A stretch of 64,000 bases of DNA, from positions 13,891,509-13,955,508 of the forward strand of contig JBBMOA010000002.1 of NCBI GenBank assembly GCA_037954235.1, read 5' to 3'. Both the position numbers and the translations under genes were made by a program. Position 1 is the first letter of the stretch, and every line of letters begins with the position of its first letter. Positions 49,001-60,039 of the stretch are shown here, one piece after another. Below the pieces are notes generated by a model, which made no database searches, was not told the DNA's origin, and saw only the letters and a program-made list of their open reading frames with translations. This stretch comes from Aulostomus chinensis. Its lineage: Eukaryota; Chordata; Actinopteri; Syngnathiformes; Aulostomidae.

Positions 49001-52000
49001 TGAGGTTTGAGAGGGGCAGGTAGAGCTTGAACCACTCCAGTTCCCGCTTGATGACTGGTGGTCCTCCTTATGATCCACGTGGCTACCCAGGACTCCTGTT
49101 GTAGACACCGAGTGAATAGGGCTGCTGAAAGTATCTGAACTGGATGAGATCTCACAGCTGCCCATGTCAGCCTTGCGAGGCAGGCGAGAGCGGCCTCTCT
49201 CCATCCAGCTATGCTCTGGGCTCCCTCCTCCTCCACCTCCTCTGTCTCTGTCTCCAGATCGTTGCAACCTCTTGAGGCTTCCAAGTTGCAGCGGCTCAGG
49301 AGCTGCCTGGTCATCTGTGCTCTCTTCTTCATCCTTCATCATCATCATCTTCATCCTGGGACTAGGGCCAGGTGGAATAAAATCCTCTGCTTCATATGGT
49401 GACAACTCCTCATCCTCGTCATCATCATCATAGTTGTCATCATCATCCTCGTCACTGTCTATTAGACGTCCACCCTCTCGTGGAAGGCTACGAGATCGCA
49501 AGCGTCCACCGTGGACTGCAGCACTGGTGTATGTGGAGTCTGACTGGTCACCTAAGGAGGAAATGTTGCCTGTTGAATGGGACAGAGACGCAGGGATTCC
49601 CTGATGGCCACGTTGAGCTCTGATGCGTCGTCTGGAGGGAGCAGCGGTACCTAAAGATAGAAATACAGACATTTGTTCATTCATGATGATGTCTAATCTC
49701 ACTGGGATTTTTAGGATGAAAGTACACCCCCCAGAGAGGGTTGTCCTGATCTACTTGACAAATAACAAAAAACTGGTCAGTCCTGCAACATCAGACATCT
49801 GCAAGACAGACTTAAGAAAAAAACTTCTTGTTTTTGTAGCATTTGTTTAGGAGCTTAATGAGACTGGATGTGCAGAAACAGATGCATATCTATTCGTGGG
49901 AACTTACATGCTATAAGGAAATCGTCTGTCTGGCAGCCAGAATCTCGAGTATGGTGAAGGCGACCACTGATTGAGAGGTCTTCCTGACACAGAGAGAGTT
50001 GGTGGGGATTGGCATGCACGATCACTGTCCGCTCTCTTGCTACTGGGGATTCATCTGAATCTGAATGAGAAGCGAAAAGGCATTTGTTGAGTCCCTGATC
50101 ATAATGTAAAAATCTTGTCATCAGTGGTAATATGAAAAACATTAGCAAACAAGGTCTCTACTGTATGTTAGGAGATGTATCGCTACACAGAAAAGGCCTT
50201 TGTCTAAAAAGCCTTTTTGTCCAGATGAAAAGTGCTAGCACGTTATCCGAGCGCATCTCATCAATGCCCAAGGGGCAAGTTGAAATGTTCCTCCAGAAAG
50301 TTAACAATTCCAACTCCAGAGCACAGACAAAGTTCAGGGAGATGATCAGTCCTGCAGAACTCAATGCATTTGTCTCCGTGAGTCATCCGATGTATGATTG
50401 GCTGTCTGAAAAGGAGCAACAGTGGCAGCACAGTGTCTGTTTGACAAGCTCAGACAGAAGCGCTCAGAACAATCGCACACAAAAGCTGGAGCGCTCATGA
50501 AAGATCATTCGTGCAGCAGTTTTCTCTCTGTGGCCAGATGAACTCCCTTCACATTTAAAGGTATTTCTAAAAGATGTTGGTGGTCAGATTTTTTTTTTTT
50601 TTTTTTTTTATAAAGACACAAGTCCTAAGAAAGGCTTGAAGATGCAGACCACATAGCCTAAAGATTTTATGAACTTCTGTTTCATAATAAGACTTTAAAC
50701 CAAGTAACAGATGAGGCATTATTCAAAGAAAATTATTTTGATGAAAAAAACATAGTGAAAACGTCTGAAATGTATCAAGTTCCATTCATTTTTGCATGTT
50801 TACCTGTTTATGATAAAAATGGCCTTGTCCTGCAATTATTTCTTTTCTACCTCCACAGAGCGGTCCTGGGTACTGTGGTAATGGATGACATTGTACATTT
50901 GTCTAGTCCTGTGACTTGTTACACTTTTAGCTTGTTTTCATGAAACATAAACATTACATCCCCAGATCTCAGCTATCAAATGTGTTAAAATATGAATAAA
51001 AACAAAAGGAAACAAACCTATAAGATTAAGGCCCCTGTTGCAATGTAAGTGATGTGTCTCAAAGGAGGCGTGCCCTATCACATACCCATGTCCTGTTGTA
51101 CTCGTTTTGGTATTCCTGTGATAGTCTTCCTCCTCCTCAGCTTCCGTCTCCTCTGAAGAACAGATTGGGAATGGACAAGAGAGCAACGGGCACTTGCTTC
51201 TCTGTCAAATCCAACTCCTGAAATTACGAGAGGACATGCGTGAGATAAGTGAGAATAATATTGCTTCACAAGGTCCCTGCAAAAGGTTTAGAGAGTATAA
51301 AGTGTATTGGCATTTTCGTTCTGTGCTTTTTTTTTTACCTGTGACATTGATGGGGATGATGCAGGAGGAGATGGCGTTTGAATCAGAGGTTGCTTTTTGA
51401 TCTGAGGGTGGGAGGTTTTCCTTGGACCAGTTTGTCTGTTTGTCCTGGCTCAAGGGTGGATTAGGGGCGGTGGCCTTGGCTCTGTGACCTCCTATAACCT
51501 CACCACCTTCACCTTCCCCTGTCGAGGTAGCCTAGGGGAGATAGGCCACATCATTATACTCTATGTGCTGACGTGTGTGACTGCTACTTTGGGCTATTTT
51601 ACACAGCATAACAAGATGTTGTATGTAACCAATTTAAAAAAAATACCACATATACATTCACATATGCGTGAATGAAAAGGGTAAGCAGAACTCATAAAAC
51701 TTGAGGATAAAATTAAAGGAAACCCAACGTAAATACCTTTCTATTCCATGGAATGAAGATACAACCTTCAATAGGGTGAAGTGAGTAAAAGCACTCAAAC
51801 TATAAACACATAGTAGAACAAAAGAAAAAGCAAAGGAACAGATGACATGATGTGAGTAATTCACAATATCAAAATAAAGCAAATAAAAAGACTGAAGGAA
51901 AATCAAAGGGTGGACAAAGGAATACTTCAAATCCCATGGTCCTTACTGGTTCAAATTATTGTATTTTTATCCATATTTTTTATTCAATGTGTCTTTCAAT

Positions 52001-53815
52001 ATATTCCACAAGAAACACAATTTAAAATAAAAGTTCTGTCAAGCATCTCTGTTACCTTTCTTTGGATCGTCTGAACATCTGCTTCTCTGCCTGGTCTCTC
52101 CTGCAGCAGCAGGAAACACATTCACGTCAACATTTACTGCTGTGTCTGCTCAACGATCACAGTTAGAGCGTGCACATAGAGTTAGAGGTGCACATTCTTA
52201 CCTTCCTCTGTATGGTCTGGATTTCAGTTTCTCTCACTGTCCTCTCCTTCAGGAGTTTAAGACAAAAACAATGGCAGATTTAAAAAAAAAATGACCAGAT
52301 GAATCCTAAACAGAGCATACATGTTAACGTTCAACACCCAGTTGAACTTGTTTTTTTACCTTCCTTGGTTGATAGTCCATCTCTCGCTCCCGTTCTGCTC
52401 TCTCCTGCTGCATGGCAATAGATATTTGGTCAGTTTATAACAAACAGCAGAATCAAACACGTCAGACAGCAACAAAAACTTATTACAATGCAAACGTGTT
52501 TTTACAAGGGTCTACTTACTGTGAACTTGCGAGCGTGAACAAACATACATTATCTAATTCTTTGGGCCATAGCAAACAGTTCATTTAAACATCTTGCAGT
52601 TCCGCCACGATCATCCGTTTGGGGTCCTGACTCTGCCCACCTGTTGAACGCTGAGTTTCCTCAATGAGCACTTGAGGGAAATTTCTCTCGTTTAGTAGCA
52701 AAATTTTCCAGTGTTTTCCAAATAACCCTTAAAATCTGGGTCAAATTTGCTGAAACTGCTTGTGAAAGGCATTCAAAACATAAACAAACAAATCTTTTCT
52801 TGAATCATCAGTCCACTGTCAGTGCTGCTGGAACTGATTTCTAGATGCATTAAAACAAAGGAATTCTAGTTTTTGGTTTTTTTTGTCACCAACAGAAGAC
52901 ATTGACTCAGCGTGTTGATATTAAATTGACTTTGAGGAGTCACTGAGCTCGGTGCAGCATGGCTCAGAGGTAGCGTGGCCGTCTAGCAACCGAAGGGTCG
53001 CTGGTTCTATCCTCACTTCCCCGGGTGATCATGTCCAAGTATCCTTGAGCAAGACAATGAAGCCGTCCAGGGTGAACCCCACCTCTCATCAAATGTCAGC
53101 TAGGATAAGCTCCACCCCCCAACCCCAAACAGATATGAGGTATAGAAAATGGATGGGTGGAGTTGTTGAGGGCGGCACGGTGGTGCAGTGGTTAGCACTG
53201 TCGCCTCACAGCAAGAAGGTTCCAGGTGGAGTCTCGGCTCCAGCACAGGTGAGTGAGTTGCACTATTAGCACAACTTGTCTGATTGGTGATTCTCTGATT
53301 AATGAGTTTATTTTACCCGCTGTAGCAGTTGTATCACAGATTTGTTCACAGCTGTCAGAGATTTCTAATGATTTATTGCATGAATGGCTCATTAGAATTT
53401 TGGTACATGTACAAGATCTTCCTGGACAGGTTGATGGTGGGCGGAAGGGCGTTGGCAGGTTGTACCTCTTGGCCTTTAGTGTTGGCAGGTAGGATTTTTG
53501 AGTGTTTTCTTTGCAGCCTGCTGAAAAGACTAACCCTGCCATGTTATTCTCTTTCGACCATTGTCAACCTAAACCAGTCCCACGCTGGGCTGATCAGAGT
53601 TCTCTCTCCTCGCAAATGTTTTGAGAACTGGTGTGCTTTTTCACAGGAGTTCCAAAAAGTAAACTTAGGGTCATTGCATCTCTGTGTAGGGCTGTTGGCG
53701 TCCATCATGCTAAGACTGTTGCTACAACAATTCTCTTATGTGTTACTTTTGAATTGGTGAGCCTGCTCATCCTGACATCTTAGGACAGCAGTTCACTTAA
53801 CAAAAACAAGTTGTA

Positions 53816-53879
<64 letters not shown>

Positions 53880-54839
53880 GTGTATATAACACTCTTCTTT
53901 GCAGGTGCAGCCTGTTCACTTTAACACAGCTACACACGCATTAACACTACAGCTGCTCAATTAATCAAAATTAATAGCAAATTACAATACAGCCTACTGC
54001 AAAGGTATCCCGCCTACACATCATATTCCACTGACTTGAATTAAATGAAATTTCCACTAATATTATACTGAGTCACAATATTAATTAATGTAATTGCAAT
54101 TGGATATTGCTTCACAATTATGCAGCCCTAGTTTACACCAGGAATCTGGCATGATTGTCCTGTCTGCAGGGCCTGCGTGTTCTGTGGCTATTCATACATG
54201 AAGGACTAGCGTGAGATCAGGCACGGGCTCTGAACCAGCTCTCAAACTGCCTTGATGGCAGGCACAGGGCTGGAAATTTAATATAGAATAGACCTATCGC
54301 TAAAGAGACAGCCCCCCCACAACCCTCTGCCTGCTTGTTGGAAGAGATGAAAAAGTTTGAAAACCAAAGAGTGGAGTTAATTAAATACAGTATTCAGTTT
54401 TTGCTGACTTGCCCCTGATGCTCCTAGCTGACAGAGACATCAGACATTAATTCTTACCGCTCGTGCCTGGCGACTTCTCTGTTGCCGGCGGATTGTGTGG
54501 GGGGAGGGGAAGGTGGGTATGGGGGGTGCCACAGAGATAGAGATGGTCACCCTGTTCCTCTCCCGACTCGTGGACCGCTGGCTCTGTTGTTCATCTGTGA
54601 ACCACAAACATGATCACACACTTCAAGACAGACACAAACACGTATACAACATAGCACAACTGCATGACCTCATCTCCCTCTCTCACCTCGGTGCAGGGCT
54701 CTGAGGCTGAGCTGAGCGTTTCGGTGCAGCTCCTCCAGACACGGTGGTCGGGTACATGGATGAAACACGTTGTGTTGCTGGTGCCATGGAGCCTGATAGT
54801 GAGCGGACAGCTTGCTCTCTATATCCAGGTTTGACACCG
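45417..54839 (-). CDS. nhs: nhs-family gene (Nance-Horan syndrome protein), 11 coding exons; first exon outside
   Basis: NHS proteins bind the WAVE/Abi actin machinery through an N-terminal WAVE-homology region and control lamellipodia, cell junctions and lens development. Exons in transcript order: 54839-54687, 54594-54458, 52404-52360, 52246-52202, 52100-52056, 51531-51339, 51217-51086, 50060-49908, 49650-46492, 46278-46155, 46050-45417. They total 4,820 nt, about 1,605 residues plus stop, in phase throughout. Matches to human NHS include PWHQQ, [118 protein letters not shown] and the ending [20 protein letters not shown]. Whether this is teleost nhsa or nhsb cannot be told here. Exon 1 with the start codon was not found. 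Confidence 0.93.
46155..46278 (-). CDS. nhs: nhs penultimate coding exon
   Basis: It encodes DSTPSDNSLSPLMDD and [17 protein letters not shown], matching human [18 protein letters not shown]. Acceptor GTGCTGCAG; donor CACAG|GTGCTG in phase 2. Confidence 0.94.
46492..49650 (-). CDS. nhs: nhs giant central exon (3,159 nt, 1,053 codons)
   Basis: This is the long central exon typical of NHS genes. It starts [14 protein letters not shown] and ends DTEDYFSK. Blocks conserved with human: [84 protein letters not shown] and KRKPKVPERKSSL. Between them are low-complexity, presumably disordered stretches: Pro-rich PPRRPPPRPP and two acidic runs (near 49,400-49,460 and 46,810-46,850) made of GAT/GAA trinucleotide repeats. 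Acceptor ATCTTTAG, donor TAAAG|GTGATC, phase 1 both ends. Confidence 0.97.
49908..50060 (-). CDS. nhs: nhs coding exon with [18 protein letters not shown]
   Basis: It encodes [40 protein letters not shown] and CQTDDFLIA. It ends GCAT|GTAAGT. The human counterpart has the same frame and motif order. Confidence 0.95.
51086..51217 (-). CDS. nhs: nhs coding exon with [16 protein letters not shown]
   Basis: It encodes [20 protein letters not shown] and LQRRRKLRRRKTITGIP, near-identical to human NHS and containing a strongly basic cluster. Phase 1 in and out; donor ATGG|GTATGT. Confidence 0.95.
51339..51531 (-). CDS. nhs: nhs coding exon with NWSKENLPP motif
   Basis: It encodes ATSTGEGEGGEVIGGHRAKA, then [19 protein letters not shown] and SSCIIPINVT. 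Human NHS has [15 protein letters not shown] and ASSCIVPINVTG. Acceptor CCCCTAG; donor CACAG|GTAAAA in phase 1. Confidence 0.93.
52056..52100 (-). CDS. nhs: nhs microexon c (45 nt, ERPGREADVQTIQRK)
   Basis: It lies between CTGCTGCTGCAG and GAAAG|GTAACA, 45 nt, phase 0. It matches microexon b at about 32 of 45 bases. It joins in frame to the ATSTGEGEGG exon. Confidence 0.7.
52202..52246 (-). CDS. nhs: nhs microexon b (45 nt, ERTVRETEIQTIQRK)
   Basis: It lies between CCTGAAG and GGAAG|GTAAGA, 45 nt, phase 0. It shares 7 of 15 residues with microexon a and 10 of 15 with microexon c. The acceptor tract is interrupted by purines and is the weakest of the three. Confidence 0.65.
52360..52404 (-). 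CDS. nhs: nhs microexon a (45 nt, ERAEREREMDYQPRK)
   Basis: It is bounded by GCAGCAG and GGAAG|GTAAAA, is exactly 45 nt, and is phase 0 at both ends. It is the first of three related charged microexons. The CAGCAG acceptor could also add one glutamine. It can be skipped without shifting frame. Confidence 0.7.
52952..53163 (+). repeat. tRNA-headed SINE
   Basis: GCAGCATGGCTCAGAGGTAG (A-box-like), then GCTGGTTCTATCC (B-box-like) near 53000-53012, then the AGGGTGAACCCCACCTCTCA tail and ATGGATGGGTGG. It has the same design as the inverted copy at 13743-14008. Confidence 0.7.
53173..53249 (+). repeat. 5' fragment of the CACGGTGGTGCAGTGG SINE
   Basis: GGCGGCACGGTGGTGCAGTG to CCAGCACAG, where similarity stops. 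It sits about 10 bp after the preceding SINE. Confidence 0.7.
53815..53877. repeat. (TG)n microsatellite
   Basis: A TG run of about 30 units in an nhs intron. Confidence 0.95.
54458..54594 (-). CDS. nhs: nhs coding exon 3
   Basis: It encodes EQQSQRSTSRERNRVTISIS, then a Pro-rich VAPPIPTFPSPHTIRRQQRS and ARA. The acceptor is GGTTCACAG; the donor GCG|GTAAGA is in phase 0. It is less conserved than its neighbours, but phase fits both sides. Confidence 0.75.
54687..54839 (-). CDS. nhs: nhs coding exon 2 (part of WAVE-homology region)
   Basis: It encodes AVSNLDIESKLSAHYQAPWH, HPCTRPPCLEELHRNAQ and LRALHR, matching human AVANLDAEAKLSVYYRAPWH. The acceptor CATCCCAG and the two-nucleotide start show that an upstream exon ending in one extra base exists. 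Donor GAG|GTGAGA. Confidence 0.93.
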
Positions 54840-57687
54840 CTGGGATGACAAAGAGAAACACAAGATGTCAAAGGTAAACTCAGGTGTCATTGTTTGATTG
54901 GATCTTGCATCTTTTGGAGTGTCGTATGTTTGGTGGGATATAGTTTGATGAGTGCGGAACATTGTACTGATCAGTGGCGTTGTGTGTCATTCACACTTAA
55001 ATTCACGGTGGTGGGTATGAGCAGGATGCAATTTGCATTAGTCAACTAAAATTCAGCAGATCTAAAACTGACCTGCCTTTTGACCTTTTAACTGTAAAAT
55101 TCTTTTCCTTTTTATATTTTAATCTTTTAAGCAATTGATTCAGAGGGATTGCTGTAATCAGGAATATCAGAGCATTGTCTATCTTTTGGCCTTCTATACC
55201 CGTGGCTACAATGAGCTCGAGTATAACCAAGCAGAACCACAGTTAATCAAATTACCACAACCCATTGACATACTTCTCCCCGGAGGCTTTTGGGGCCCCT
55301 GTGTAAATGGGGTTCTGACACAGTGGTCTAAATCATCCAGTCAGTAATCCAGCTTTTTTTATTTTTAAAATTAAAATTATGGGAGATTGTTGCACCAAAA
55401 AACAGGGCTCAGGACTCAGCACCTGATCCAGCATCATGAGAGAGAAAACAGCCCTGAGAGAAACCTTGAATAAATTGGGATCCTGGCCACTTTACCCACC
55501 ATGGAGGCCTGCTAAAGCCATCCGGCACATCAAAATACACCAAACAAATGAAATAATGTAGATGTATGCAGAATAACATATTAAGATACTAATGTGACGG
55601 TTGAATCTCTTTATCGAACATTAAAACATGAGTGATCTGTGCCAGCAGGTGGCAGCAAATTGCCCCTCACAGACCAAACACACACATCAGACTGCTGTAC
55701 ATTCCTTCCTCTGCATGTGTGTTGTCACTGCAATTCATTATTTCAGAGTAGTGCTTCAAAAGAAACAAAAACTGCTGTTATGAATGATATAACACAGGGA
55801 ATCTCTATCTTCATCTCCAGACCTTAGAACAGTTTGTTTTCAGATAGACTATTTGGGAAATTCATGTATTTTGTCCAGATCCTCCTGGGCCTCTACTTTA
55901 AATCCTGTTTCCCCTCATTTGGCTCAGAATTCAGGATGCAATTGTGTCCTTGAAAGCCACACTGTACATCAGTAGCCAAGCAACCTTTGGTGTTTCATCA
56001 AGGAACGAATTTGCCTCCAATTAAATCAGCAAGCTCCCATCAGCAGCATCCAGCCAACGTAGATTACTGGGATACAGACACACATTAGACCAGCTTGTTC
56101 ATGCTTGGTAAAGGATACAGAATTCCCCATTAATTTAAGTGTTTTATTTAACCGTAACTGTTCTCCATTATCTTATGTTTCTGTGAAAGCTGAAATGATG
56201 AAGTAATAATGGAAGATGTGATCCTTGTGTTAGCTGAGAGTGTCAGCTCATTGTATTGACCAATGTACAAAAACACACTGGTCACCACGATGCTGCAGCC
56301 CACGTACTTCCCCAATCTTTCATCCAACCATCCACGTCGCTTCACTGTTGTCGCACTGCTTGTACCTCCCCTGGCTGCTGCTACAAGAGTGAGGAAGCAC
56401 TTTGGTTTCAGAAAGATAAGAAAACACCCTCCTGATCACATCCACGATAACCATGCTAAGTTACAAAAACTAAACAGGTACAATCTTTACCATGATAACC
56501 ATCTTAGTGTTATTAACATGCTAACGTTTTCTCGGGAGCACCACAGGGAACAGCTGTGTCTGACTGGAGTGCCACGAACCTTACAGAAGGTCAGGAGCCC
56601 ATACAGTTATTACACTCCTCCTCAGGGGGCCATGCGAGAGTACCAAATTGTTGAGATTGTTCTGTAAAAAATGTCATTGTGGTAGAGAAAGAGGTCATCA
56701 TTACTGTGGAATGTATACTGGGACTGCAAATGAAAGTAGGAGGTTGAGATTTTACAGTGGAGGTTCCAGACATCAAATTGCAATGAGTGATTGAGTGGCC
56801 CACGCATGTTCTTTGTTCGGTTCTCCAATGGCCCCTATTTGATGCTGCTGATGAAGTTTCACAGCCCAAACTAAGGCATAGATCCACTTTATAAGGCCCA
56901 GATTTGTTCCACGTCAAGGTCAACCCTACATGTGGGCCACACCTACCCCACATAACACTTCCTGGTGCCATAACTGAGCAAACATACCGAAGATGTCCCA
57001 GATTAGGCCCAGATGTGCTGTCAGGATTCTGATAGTGCCAAAGACTGTCAGTTTAAAATTCTGGAGGCTTCATTAAATTTTCCCAGTTGGACTAGAGTGG
57101 TGGATCGACAGACTAACTGACTTAAGTTTCTGTAACTAGAACCAGGCTGATAACATGGCTAAAAACCCCAGAGACAAATCAGTCCATCACAACTATAGGT
57201 GAATATTTTCCAAGCTGAGAATACAGGTATTAACGCTGAGCTAGCTCACACAACAAGGTTCAGAGTTTGCTCTCGACCACTAAGTCCAGTACCATTTTTA
57301 CCTTCCCTCTGCTGGCAGTAGCCCTTTAAAAGCTATGCCAGACATGAACAATGCCTGGCTAAATATCTCACAAGAATCATTTACTAAATTAATACTGAGA
57401 GCAAAATAGTTGTATCTCAAAGCAGACCCCATTTGTTCTTGATGCTTGGCCTGCTCCTCCTCTTCCTCACTTGCATCCCTTTGTCATAAATCTTATCTGG
57501 GAGTTACCTGTCACTGACACCAAGGACTAGTCCAGACATGGCTGAGCGCACACACACACACACACACACTCATCTGGTGCACTTTCCTTCTCGTTAACCT
57601 CACTATATCCTCCATCTTTGTCCCCCTCACCCTGAAACTGCAAGTGCTTTGTCAGCAGCTTGCTGTGTCATCATCAGAACTTGCATG

Positions 57688-57688
<1 letters not shown>

Positions 57689-57738
<50 letters not shown>
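57689..57738. repeat. (CAG)n trinucleotide repeat, about 16-17 units
   Basis: A pure CAG run ending GCAAGAGG, inside nhs intron 1 and not in a recognised reading frame. Confidence 0.95.
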
Positions 57739-57739
<1 letters not shown>

Positions 57740-60039
57740 GAGGGAAGAGGAAGAGGATTGTAATTATTAAATGCTGTGCAATTTCGTGAGGAGAGTCGCC
57801 AGTTTACGATGTGCATGGACACAGTAAACAGTGAAAGATCACACGGTGATGAATATGCGAATGGACTGGTGGTGTAGCAACTGTTTCAGTCTGTGCGGAG
57901 GGCTGCATGTCACACATTACCATATTTACAACAGAAATGATCTTAAACTGTCAAATCTTACATTACCCAACCTTCACCTCATGCAGTGATTAGTAAAGTG
58001 TGGAGATGAGAAAGGAAGCAGGGTGTAGACTCCTGATGCCCTCCCTTTTTATTCTTCTGCTCTCAAAGTAGTTAATCTCTTGCATACCCCGAAAACCACC
58101 CTGAGCTTTACAGTGCGTTTGAAAACTTGAGTGTTAAAAGTGAATTCACAGTACTCAACCTTCCTGGTATCTAGACTTTCTGCTTTGTAGAATTCTTGTA
58201 CGAAGGCTCTTGGAGATTAGCAGAGCAGGCCAGGGTTGGCACAGGCACAAAGCTCGCCCTGTGCTACGTACTGCAGCTGCTTCTCAGCCCAAATCAGACC
58301 TACTGGGGCAGACTTGGACTTTCGGAAGCACATATCAGAAAACGTTGACAATAAACTGCAGTCAGTCAACAAGAAGCAACTCTTTGGACTTCAGTGCAGA
58401 AAAGCGTTGTTTGCGCAAAAACGAGCCTGCGGTGGCCGTGTAGGCACAAAGGAAATATGCCTCACCACTCTGTGTTCTACACATGACCAACTGAACCAAG
58501 GGTTCATGGCAGAACCAGGAGGCGACAGGACGTGACGATCTTTTTACAGTCGTAACATTGACCTTGAGAACTGACTTTAGAAAATTCAGGTTTGAGAAAT
58601 CAGTGGACGTAAAATAAGTGGGGAGTTTCAAAATGTATCGATACAAATATGTAGGTGATGGAGATCAAGCTGCTGCAAACTGATGCACAACAGGACAGAA
58701 TACTCCCCAGTACATGGCACATATTCATATCATTGCCTAAGATTACATAAAACCCAGTCAAATTCTCAACATATGGACTCCATAAACTTTGTCAGACAGA
58801 TTGATACAGTAAACCATGAAAGTGAATTGCCAACGTTCTTTCTAGTGGCTGGAAGGGGCCATTCCACCACTTGCAAGAAAAGTCATATGATGTGTGTACA
58901 TGTGTTTATGGTCTCAATCACTGTTCCCAGCCTTCAAGTACAGATTAATGCTCATTTTATAGCAACTGATTTGACTGCCCTCAGTCTGCTGGACAGACAG
59001 TTAAACTTATCAACCCGAGGTGCCTAGTACACAGTGACAGTTGCCCTTATGTTGCTGCAATAATGACCCGTGCAAATGACATGGCACCTGCATTGGAAGA
59101 AGTCGGACGAGGGTGGAGTGGTGAGGTGGATGGATCAAACAACCACTGGACTATAATGTACAATTGTAAAGTGCTGATGTGCGACAGACCCTAAGGGGTC
59201 TGTAGCTTCCGCTACCGCAGGGTACTGGCTGAGATGTCACGATACAATAGAACCACGCATGGGTCACGATACTGCTTTAACACAATATGATAAAACTGTG
59301 ATACATTATAAATGATTTACTAAAAATTCAAGGTGGAATTGAAAATACAACGTGCTGTGTGCCACCTGGGTAGTCTTATGATATCTACATCACATTCTAC
59401 TGGAAATGGACAAATTTAGTGAAAACTTTCATTCCTTTCGAGTTGATTAGAATCGTATTTGCAAAGTTGCACAGTCGTACAGTGATACTCAACACACTAA
59501 ATGTAGCTGCCACAACATACTTGGGTTATGATATATTGTAGTACAGTACTGATATTAGGGGCTGGAATATTGATTATTCTGAAAAAGGCATTTTCTCTTC
59601 AAAATAATGTTAAGAGCTTTTAACCAAGAGAATCATCTCAAGCAGGCACAAGCGTCCATGACAGCTGCAACAGGAACGCTGACAGTTCTCATACAGTACA
59701 CCTGAAAAATACTTACGATTTCCGTCCCCCTACCACCCAGATGTGAGTGAATATAAGTCATTAGTAGAGAATGTATTAGGGCGTATCTGGGTCAGGCAGC
59801 ACACTCCCAATGGCAGAAACTGGCAAATCTTGTCACAGCAGACAGCTGTTATATAGGAAACACTAGCTGGCCAGTTCTACTCAGGAAAAAAGTGACGATG
59901 GAGCGGCGGTGGCAGCTCAGTAGTTGGATCTCACGTGAACCTCCATTCATGGCAGCTTGTTTTACCGACAGCCTTCAAACTGTAGCAACTGTTGCAGCAA
60001 TTTGGATTTGCTATTGGTACGTTTAGAAAGCAAGACTGC

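Larger units (their letters stand above)
52405..54457 (-). other. nhs intron between exon 3 and microexon a
   Basis: It holds a tRNA-headed SINE (52952-53163), the start of a second SINE (53173-53249) and a (TG)n tract (53815-53877). No further microexon copy was seen. Confidence 0.65.

Noticed and set aside
52952..53020. tRNA-like sequence with A and B boxes
   Set aside because: The copy is diverged and fused to a SINE tail; it is a SINE head, not a functional tRNA gene.
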